Shown here in pieces: positions 1 through 5,700 of a stretch of DNA of 6,049 bases; position 1 is the first letter of the stretch; each line of letters opens with the position of its first letter. The notes beneath the pieces were generated by a model, which was not told the origin of the DNA, ran no database searches, and worked only from the letters and a program-made list of their open reading frames with translations. The stretch covers positions 1 to 6,049 of the forward strand of contig JAEZHG010000215.1 in NCBI GenBank assembly GCA_023436945.1, read 5' to 3'. The translations under genes were made by a program, and so were the position numbers. The stretch is from Pseudomonadota bacterium. GTDB lineage: Bacteria > Pseudomonadota > Alphaproteobacteria > Caulobacterales > Caulobacteraceae.

Positions 1-308
1 CGCCAGTTGGCCGGATCGGTCGGCACGTCACGGAAGATGGCGCCGCGCGCCGAGGTCTCGGACCCGCCGCCCATCTGCTCCACATCCTCGACATTCACGC
101 CGACATTGCCGACGTGCGGGAAGGTGAAGGCCAGAATCTGGCTCATGTACGACGGATCGGTCAGGATTTCCTGATAGCCCGTCATTGCGGTGTTGAAGAC
201 CACCTCACCGATGGCCGAGCCGGTCGCACCAGCGCCCACGCCCGACAGGACGGTGCCATCCGCCAATACGAGAACACCCGTTGCACCGGACAAAATCTTG
301 GACGTCAT
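1..308 (-). CDS. carA: Carbamoyl-phosphate synthase small subunit (N-terminal part)
   Basis: CarA is the glutaminase subunit of carbamoyl-phosphate synthase: it releases ammonia from glutamine and channels it to CarB, which makes carbamoyl phosphate for arginine and pyrimidine synthesis in the cytoplasm. Only the first 102 codons are present; the gene runs off the left edge. About 380-400 residues are usual, so roughly a quarter is visible. What is visible is the CarA-specific N-terminal domain: [10 protein letters not shown] (residues 14-23), then the hallmark [20 protein letters not shown] (34-53) and [12 protein letters not shown] (61-72). The C-terminal class I amidotransferase domain with the catalytic Cys/His/Glu is outside the window, so activity cannot be judged. 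The ATG at 308 is chosen because AGGAG lies 8 nt upstream and an in-frame TAA lies a little further upstream. The family identity is very clear. Confidence 0.96.
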   Translation of the reverse strand, partial: MTSKILSGATGVLVLADGTVLSGVGAGATGSAIGEVVFNTAMTGYQEILTDPSYMSQILAFTFPHVGNVGVNVEDVEQMGGGSETSARGAIFRDVPTDPANW

Positions 309-316
309 GGCACGGG

Positions 317-321
317 CTCCT
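317..321 (-). promoter_or_regulatory. Ribosome binding site of carA
   Basis: On the minus strand AGGAG lies 8 nt before the ATG at 308. This is the best Shine-Dalgarno match in the window and fixes the carA start. Confidence 0.8.
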
Positions 322-354
322 AAGCGGGAAAACAGCAGTTAAACGGCGGGGTCA

Positions 355-380
355 CTAAGTAGTCTGGCGGGTCCGGTCAA
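355..380 (-). promoter_or_regulatory. Candidate carA promoter
   Basis: Read on the minus strand, TTGACC (380-375) is followed after 12 nt by CTACTTAG (362-355). This resembles the Caulobacter housekeeping promoter (TTGACGS, 10-14 nt, GCTANAWC): the -35 is strong and the -10 matches only partly. Transcription would begin near 347, giving a leader of about 40 nt. The -35 box lies almost wholly in the loop of the inverted repeat at 365-387. Inferred from pattern only. Confidence 0.4.
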
Positions 381-387
381 CCCGCCA
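365..387 (-). terminator. Inverted repeat after the permease gene, possible terminator
   Basis: TGGCGGGT (365-372) and ACCCGCCA (380-387) are perfect 8-bp complements around a 7-nt loop. The repeat begins 6 nt past the permease stop codon, where an intrinsic terminator would sit, and its stem is GC-rich. However, no run of T follows on the minus strand (the next bases are GACTACTTAG), so termination would be weak or factor-assisted. The loop carries the candidate -35 of carA, so the repeat could instead be an operator for carA. The structure is certain; the role is not. Confidence 0.45.
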
Positions 388-393
388 TCTGCC

Positions 394-1710
394 TTATACC
401 TCTATGTTATCCAACATCGTGTCATTGCGACGACGCACCCAGCACCATGCCAGAGACGTCACACCAAAGAACGCAAGGCTGGGCATCACATAGTCACCCG
501 CCGCAGCAACCACCGCAAAGAACGAGAACATCAGGCCCAGAACGCCCACCAGACGCCAGATCCAGCTGTCCGAAATCGTCAGCAGCGACATCGAGCAAAC
601 CGCATAGAGCACCAGCGTCAGAACCGAGGTGACGCCGATCAGCATCTCGAACTGTTTGCCGAGGCTGGGCTGCACACTGATGATCACCAGAACGCTCATC
701 AGTGCACCCATCATCAGCGGATTGGTCCACGGGGTCTTACCCTTGACCGCACCACCGAACAGACGCGGCAGATAGCCCTGCTCGGCGGCCGCACGGGCGG
801 TCTCGCCGCCGGTCATGGTCCAGCCGACGATGGTGCCGGTCGTCTTCACAACCGCACAGGCCGCCACCAGACCCGCTACCGATGCGCCCATCACGCGGGC
901 CACAAGGTCGGCAAACGGACTTGTCGATTCCGCCAGCACGCCCGCCGGAATAACGCCGAACACCGCCACACAGGCCAGCACATAGACCACAAAGGCCACC
1001 AGCACCCCGACAACAGACGCCAGACCCACATCACGTCCCGGGTTCTTCACCCGCGACGTCAGGGCCGCGGCGCTTTCCACACCAAGGAAGGCCCAGAAGA
1101 TAATGGCCAGCGACGCCGGAACGGTCTTGGTCAGCGGCTCGCCCGACGGGCTCCAGCTGGCTGCAAACACTTCCGGCTTGAACGCCAACGCGCCGGCGAT
1201 GATCGCCAGAACAATCGGCACCAGACCAATCACGAGGCTCAGCGCACCAAAGCGGGCCGCAGAGCGCGTGCCACGCGCATAGATGGCCGTGGTCAGCCAG
1301 ATGATCACCAGATTGGCCACTGCGCTCCACAGGGGCTCACGCAGCACAGGGAAGAAGAAGGCCAGATAGCCGACCGCTGCCACTGCAACGGCCACGTTAC
1401 CCACCACGCACGCCGCCCAATAGAACAGGCCCGCCTGATAGCCGAGGAAACGGCCCATACCTTGCGAGGCAAAATCAGCCAGACCGTCAGCCTTGGGCAT
1501 ATAGCGGCCCAGACCGCCGAACATCAGCGCAAGGATCACCGCGCCGATACCGCAGACCACCCAGCCAATCAGGCTGGACGAACCGGTCGGTGCAAGGGTG
1601 ACAGGCAGAAGATAGACACCGGAACCGATCATGTTGCCCGCCACAACGAGTGCGGCGAGGCCCCAGCCGAGGCGCTTGGTGTTTTGGGGGAGTGCGTCAA
1701 TCTGGCTCAT
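394..1710 (-). CDS. APC-superfamily amino acid permease, AdiC/PotE/CadB-like (basic amino acid/polyamine antiporter family)
   Basis: A polytopic inner-membrane transporter of 438 residues, the usual length for the family, with about 12 hydrophobic segments. It aligns from end to end with the E. coli arginine/agmatine antiporter AdiC. Numbering from the GTG at 1740, the unwound helix 1 motif GNMIGSGVYLLP is at 35-46, GYQAGLFYW at 100-108, FWAFLGVESA at 215-224, VKNPGRDV at 231-238 and GWTMTGGETARAAAEQG at 306-322. Residues matching AdiC Tyr87, Tyr93, Trp202, Glu208 and Trp293 are all present (Tyr101, Tyr107, Trp216, Glu222, Trp307), so substrate binding and gating look intact. Arginine, agmatine or another basic amino acid or polyamine is a reasonable guess, but no decarboxylase gene is next to it and the substrate is unproven. 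I prefer the ATG at 1710: it puts the GN motif at the same depth as in AdiC and leaves room for a leader after the candidate promoter. A GTG at 1740 would add 10 residues but has no ribosome binding site. Confidence 0.9.
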   Translation of the reverse strand: MSQIDALPQNTKRLGWGLAALVVAGNMIGSGVYLLPVTLAPTGSSSLIGWVVCGIGAVILALMFGGLGRYMPKADGLADFASQGMGRFLGYQAGLFYWAACVVGNVAVAVAAVGYLAFFFPVLREPLWSAVANLVIIWLTTAIYARGTRSAARFGALSLVIGLVPIVLAIIAGALAFKPEVFAASWSPSGEPLTKTVPASLAIIFWAFLGVESAAALTSRVKNPGRDVGLASVVGVLVAFVVYVLACVAVFGVIPAGVLAESTSPFADLVARVMGASVAGLVAACAVVKTTGTIVGWTMTGGETARAAAEQGYLPRLFGGAVKGKTPWTNPLMMGALMSVLVIISVQPSLGKQFEMLIGVTSVLTLVLYAVCSMSLLTISDSWIWRLVGVLGLMFSFFAVVAAAGDYVMPSLAFFGVTSLAWCWVRRRNDTMLDNIEV

Positions 1711-1749
1711 GAACTCGCCATAGCCCGAAAAATCTTCCACGTCGCTATC

Positions 1750-1776
1750 GCTTTACGGGTCGGCCACACCTGTAAA
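1750..1776 (-). promoter_or_regulatory. Candidate permease promoter
   Basis: On the minus strand TTTACAG (1776-1770) is followed after 12 nt by CGTAAAGC (1757-1750). Against the Caulobacter pattern (TTGACGS, 10-14 nt, GCTANAWC) the -35 matches 5 of 7 positions and the -10 keeps T, A, A and the last C. Transcription would start near 1743, just 3 nt before the GTG at 1740 but about 33 nt before the ATG at 1710, which favours the ATG. Pattern-based inference. Confidence 0.35.
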
Positions 1777-1777
1777 G
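1751..1777. repeat. Near-perfect inverted repeat between divergent genes, candidate operator
   Basis: The arms CTTTACGGGT (1751-1760) and ACCTGTAAAG (1768-1777) are complementary at 9 of 10 positions around a 7-nt spacer. The repeat sits in the divergent region between the permease and the HAD hydrolase, where a dimeric regulator would control both, and no T run follows on either strand. Each arm also supplies promoter-like boxes for the two directions, so the symmetry may reflect overlapping promoters, an operator, or both. No regulator gene is visible in the window. Confidence 0.5.
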
Positions 1778-1778
1778 A
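1752..1778 (+). promoter_or_regulatory. Candidate promoter of the HAD hydrolase gene
   Basis: TTTACGG (1752-1758) matches the Caulobacter -35 pattern TTGACGS at 6 of 7 positions. After 12 nt comes TGTAAAGA (1771-1778), a partial match to GCTANAWC. The start of transcription would fall near 1785, giving a leader of about 45 nt. It is the mirror image of the candidate permease promoter and uses the same two repeat arms. Pattern-based inference. Confidence 0.35.
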
Positions 1779-1830
1779 CACGGATAGATCGTGCTAGGCC
1801 AGCGGCCTTCCTTTTGCGCAGGTCCAGCCC

Positions 1831-2529
1831 ATGCCGATCACCACCATTGGCCTCGATGCCGACGACACCCTCTGGCACAACGAGACCATCTTCCGCTTCA
1901 GCCAGAAACGCTTTGCCGAGCTGCTGGCCGACCATGCCGAAGAGCCGGTGATGATGGAGCGCCTCGCCACGGTCGAGCGCCGCAACCTTCGCCTCTATGG
2001 CTATGGCATCAAGGGTTTCACCCTGTCGATGATCGAGACGGCGATGGAGCTATGTGACGGCGAGGCCCCGCCCCACATCATCCGCGAAATCCTTGCCGCA
2101 GGTCGCGAGATGCTGTCCCATCCGGTCGAGACCCTGCCCGGCGTGGATGAGACCGTCGCCCGTCTGGCCGAGACTTACCGCCTCGTGCTTGTGACCAAGG
2201 GCGACCTTCTGGATCAGGAACGCAAACTCGCCGCCTCCGGCCTTGGTGAGATGTTCAATGCTGTCGAGATCGTGTCCGAAAAGGACAGCAGCACCTACGA
2301 GCGCGTCTTCGCCCGCCACGGAACGGGCGCCGATGAGGCCATGATGGTGGGCAATTCCATGAAATCCGACGTCCTGCCCGCCATCCAGGCCGGCGCATGG
2401 GGCGTACACATCCCGTACCACATTACTTGGGCGCACGAGTTGGCTGACGCCCCCGAGGGTCATCCCCGCTACTATTCGCTCAGCCGCATTGATGAACTTG
2501 ATAATTTGCTAGAACACATAACAAAGTAA
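1831..2529 (+). CDS. HAD-superfamily hydrolase (probable small-molecule phosphatase)
   Basis: A cytoplasmic 232-residue protein of the haloacid dehalogenase superfamily, whose members mostly remove phosphate from small metabolites using Mg2+ and a phospho-aspartate intermediate. All four motifs are visible: motif I GLDADDTLWHN (7-17) with nucleophile Asp9 and acid/base Asp11; motif II LVLVTKGD (118-125) with Thr122; motif III Lys151 in SEKDSSTYERVF; and motif IV MVGNSMKSD (172-180) with Asp180. An alpha-helical cap lies between motifs I and II (about 16-100), as in C1-capped enzymes of the COG1011/YjjG type. In motif IV the first acidic position is Asn175, a variant I recall from relatives reading GNSxxSD. 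The substrate cannot be told from sequence. The ATG at 1831 starts directly on the beta-strand leading to Asp9; its ribosome binding site is poor (AGG 8 nt before). The last dozen codons are AT-rich and use TTG, CTA, ATA and ACA, unlike the rest of the gene. Confidence 0.92.
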   Translation: MPITTIGLDADDTLWHNETIFRFSQKRFAELLADHAEEPVMMERLATVERRNLRLYGYGIKGFTLSMIETAMELCDGEAPPHIIREILAAGREMLSHPVETLPGVDETVARLAETYRLVLVTKGDLLDQERKLAASGLGEMFNAVEIVSEKDSSTYERVFARHGTGADEAMMVGNSMKSDVLPAIQAGAWGVHIPYHITWAHELADAPEGHPRYYSLSRIDELDNLLEHITK

Positions 2530-2611
2530 TGTGAAAATAATCGAGTTGCATTAGATTAATTGAATAGTGAACGGAACCAATCAAGATTTCTGGAAACAAT
2601 GGCTAAGCTTA

Positions 2612-2635
2612 GACACAATCATGCCTTGATGTGTC
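2612..2635. repeat. Inverted repeat with one bulged base, possible hairpin
   Basis: GACACAATCA (2612-2621) and TGATGTGTC (2627-2635) pair over 9 bp with one unpaired A and a TGCCT loop. It lies about 80 nt after the hydrolase stop codon and 160 nt before the receptor start. It could be a weak transcription end for the hydrolase gene, but no T run follows on the plus strand. An operator or a leader-RNA structure is equally possible. Confidence 0.4.
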
Positions 2636-2718
2636 AATGTTCGATGCAATTATGTTACATAGATGAACCTTAGGTAACGTTTTAGCCTCAATCCGAACAA
2701 CTAAAAGAACGGCTCAGC

Positions 2719-2742
2719 TTGACCTTGCACTGCGAGTAAAAG
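2719..2742 (+). promoter_or_regulatory. Candidate promoter of the TonB-dependent receptor gene
   Basis: TTGACC (2719-2724) is followed after 12 nt by TAAAAG (2737-2742). With the preceding AG this partly matches the Caulobacter GCTANAWC -10 at the spacing usual for that group. The leader would be about 45-50 nt. It is the best TTGAC-type site in the gap, but the -10 is imperfect and other sigma factors are possible. Confidence 0.3.
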
Positions 2743-2779
2743 TTTTTGGCAGACCTGAGTTCGACTTTTGTCGTCATCT

Positions 2780-2784
2780 AAAGG
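2780..2784 (+). promoter_or_regulatory. Possible ribosome binding site of the receptor gene
   Basis: AAAGG ends 11 nt before the ATG at 2796. The spacing is longer than ideal, but it is the only purine-rich match near a start that opens directly onto a signal peptide. Confidence 0.4.
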
Positions 2785-2795
2785 TCTACCCCCAC

Positions 2796-5700
2796 ATGCG
2801 CCTTACTCGTCCCCATCTGTTGGCTTCCACCATTCTCGCTGGCGCGCTGGCCGCCACGGGCGTCGCTGCCCAAGAGGCTCCCGCCGCTCCGGCCACCGCT
2901 CAGGATCAGGCATCCGATCTGGGCGAGATCGTCGTTACCGGTTCGCGTATCCGTCGTTCTGCTGCCAATGCCCCAACCCCGCTGATCCAGGTCACGCAGG
3001 AAGAGATCCTGTCGACCGGCCAGACCAGCCTGATCGACTATCTGGCCACCATTCCGGCCCTGTCGAACTCGCAGGTTCCGTCCGACACCACCGGCTCGTC
3101 GCTGAACACCGGCGGCCTGTCGCTGGCCAACCTCCGCTCGCTGGGTGCCAACCGCACCCTGACGCTGGTTGATGGCCGTCGCCATGTCGGTTCTTCGGGC
3201 GGCGAGCTGTCGGTTGACGTGGACTCCATCCCGCGCCTGCTGATCCAGAACGTGGAAATCATCACCGGCGGCGCATCGTCGGTTTACGGCGCAGACGCCG
3301 TCTCGGGCGTGCTGAACTTCATCCTCAAGAAAGACTTCGAGGGGATGGAGATCGACGCCAACTACGGCCTGATCAACGATAACGGCGAAGCTACCCGCCG
3401 CGTCTCGGGCCTGATCGGCAAGAACTTCATGGACGATCGCCTGAACGTCTATGCCCACGCCGAGTGGGAAAAGATCGACAACGTGGATTCCAACGACATC
3501 GACTGGATCCGCCGCGCACCGATCCGCCTGGGCATCGACGCCGACCCGAACTCGGCCGTCTATGATGGCGTTCTGGACGCCACCATGTTCTACGGCGTGA
3601 ACCGTCTGGACATCCAGCCATGGCGTCAGACCACCCTCGCCAACATCCAGCGCCCGAGCGCACTGGCCAACCCGAACGTCCCGTATCAGGACTGCTTCAG
3701 CAACGGTGGCTTCAGCTACGCTGCCAACTGCTTCGGCATCACCCCGGGCAAGACCTTCGTTTATGACGGCAGCGTCGGCCGCGACGCCAACTTCGGCCAA
3801 CGCGTCGGCAACACCGGCATCAACCGTCCGTACAACATCGGCGGCGACGGCATGCCGCTGGGCGAGGTTGCAGGCTTCAGCCGTATTCCGGCCTCGGAGT
3901 CGCAGCGCTATCAAGTCGGCACCAACTTCCGCATCACCGACGAGATCAACTTCCACGCATCGGCCAAATACGTCACCGAAGAAACCTTCATGCGTGGCCA
4001 GCCGACCTTCTTCGACATTGATCTCGACAACGGCTCCTACGGTGCCAACGAGACCAACTCGATCTGGGGCACCTCGGCCTTTGACCTGCGCTGGGCGGAC
4101 AACGCCTTCCTGCCGCAGAACATCAAGGATGCTATCGCCAACAACCGCATCGACATCTATGCCCCGCCGACCGCTGGCGCTCAGGGCGAACTGCTCGAAT
4201 CCCGCGCCCTGCCGATCGCCCGTCACTCTTTGTTCGGTCCGGAACGCTCGCAGGCCAACAAGCGTGACCTGCAACGCTACGTCGTCGGCTTTAACGGCGA
4301 CCATGGCCAGATCGGCTTCATGAAGCGTTTTGGCTGGGATATCGGCTACACCTACGGCAAGGCCGAGATCGAGAACATCGAACGCGCCGTCGACACCCAG
4401 CGCATGGCTCTGGCCGCTGACGCCGTGGTCGATACCGCAGGCATCCTGGGCCAAGCCGGCGCTATCGTCTGCCGCTCGACCCTGCTGAACGCCCAAGGCC
4501 TCGAAGTCGCCGACCGTCACCGCGGCGGCCTGCTCACCGACACCGAATACGGCCGCAACTCGCTGCGCGACTGTACCCCGCTGAACGTCTTCGGCGCTGG
4601 CAACCAGTCGGCAGAAGCGCTGCAGTACATCGACGCGGCTGTCCGCGTTGAGGAAATGAACGAGCAGCATCAGGCCATCGCCTCGATGAACACCGAGCTG
4701 TGGGACCTGTGGGGTGCCGGTAACCTCGGCTTCGCCTTCGGCGGTGAATGGCGCAAGGAAACCACCTCGGCCATTGGCCGCTCGGCCACCGCTGGCGACC
4801 GCCTGCTGTTCCTGAACACCGGCGCTGACTTCCCTGAAGTCTCCTACGAGTCGAAGGAACTGTTCACCGAGCTTTCGATCCCGCTGTTCCGTGACAGCAA
4901 GCTGGGCGAATACGCCGAACTCAGCGGCTCGTACCGCTGGGCCGACTATTCGACCGTCGGCAATGTCGACGTCTATGGCGTGAACCTGGTCTATCGTCCG
5001 ATCCCGGACATCACCTTCAAGACCTCGTTCAACACCTCGGTTCGCGTGCCGAACCTGGCCGAGAACTACTCGCCTTACGGCCAGACCTTCGCCAACAACT
5101 TCTCCGACCCTTGCGCTACCGCCAACATCGTGGCTCTGGACGACCAGACCAAGAAGGCCAACCGCATCAAGAACTGCACCACCTTGGCAGCCCAGCAAGG
5201 TCTGACCTTCGATTTCGCCGGTGCCACCGACACCAACGTTGACGACTTCCGTCCGAACTACACCTCGGGCATCGCCGGCGTCTCGGGCGGCAACCCGAAC
5301 CTGCAACCGGAAGAGTCGGAATCCTTTACATTCTCGACCGTCTTCCAGCCGCGCTTCATCCCGAACCTGACCCTCGCTCTGGATTACTATGAAATCCGCA
5401 TCGACAAGGTCATCGCTTCGGTTTCGGCTGCCGGTGCTGCTGCAAACTGCGTCGACGGTGCAGAACTGAACACCGAAGCCTGCGCCACCATCTTCCGCAC
5501 CAATCCGGACATCCCGTTCGGCATGGGTGCCCCGTCGGGTGACCCGATCGGCGGCTTCATCCAGCAGTCGTTCAACTACGCGGCGCTGGAAACCCGTGGC
5601 CTCGACTTCACCGGTGCCTACCGCCTGAACACCGCAGACTGGGGCAAGAACTGGGGCGAGTTCGACTACCGCCTCAGCGGTTCGTGGCTGATCGAGCAGA

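Larger units (their letters stand above)
2530..2795. other. AT-rich intergenic region before the TonB-dependent receptor
   Basis: These 266 bases contain about 40% G+C by hand count (near 31% in the first 50), against clearly higher values on both sides. I find no tRNA, no insertion-sequence end and no convincing gene. The region holds the hairpin at 2612-2635, a looser inverted repeat GTTAC (2654-2658) / GTAAC (2674-2678), a candidate promoter at 2719-2742 and the receptor's leader. It is long enough to carry complex control of the receptor gene, but no Fur-like box is recognisable. Confidence 0.7.

Noticed and set aside
494..1330. Minus-strand frames at 494-730 and 1031-1330 in another register of the permease
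   Set aside because: Both lie wholly within the permease gene in a shifted frame and give non-membrane, domain-free products; GC-rich genes commonly show such shadows.
1710..1740. GTG at 1740 as the permease start
   Set aside because: There is no ribosome binding site before it, it would sit almost at the inferred transcript start, and the extra ten residues lengthen the N-terminus beyond AdiC-like proteins. It is not excluded.
1462..1797. Plus-strand open frame of 111 codons across the permease 5' end
   Set aside because: It overlaps the well-supported permease on the opposite strand, its product is low-complexity and unlike any family, and it would run through the divergent promoter region.
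2050..2463. Minus-strand open frame of 137 codons opposite the HAD hydrolase
   Set aside because: It is antisense to a gene whose four catalytic motifs are intact, and its product has no recognisable motif.
2530..2795. tRNA, small RNA gene, riboswitch or insertion-sequence end in the AT-rich gap
   Set aside because: No cloverleaf pattern, no known riboswitch core, and no terminal inverted repeats with target duplication were seen. The hairpin at 2612-2635 lacks a following T run.
3706..4323. Plus-strand open frame of 205 codons inside the receptor gene
   Set aside because: It is a shifted frame within the receptor giving a product dominated by A, S, T, P and R, typical of an out-of-frame GC-rich read.
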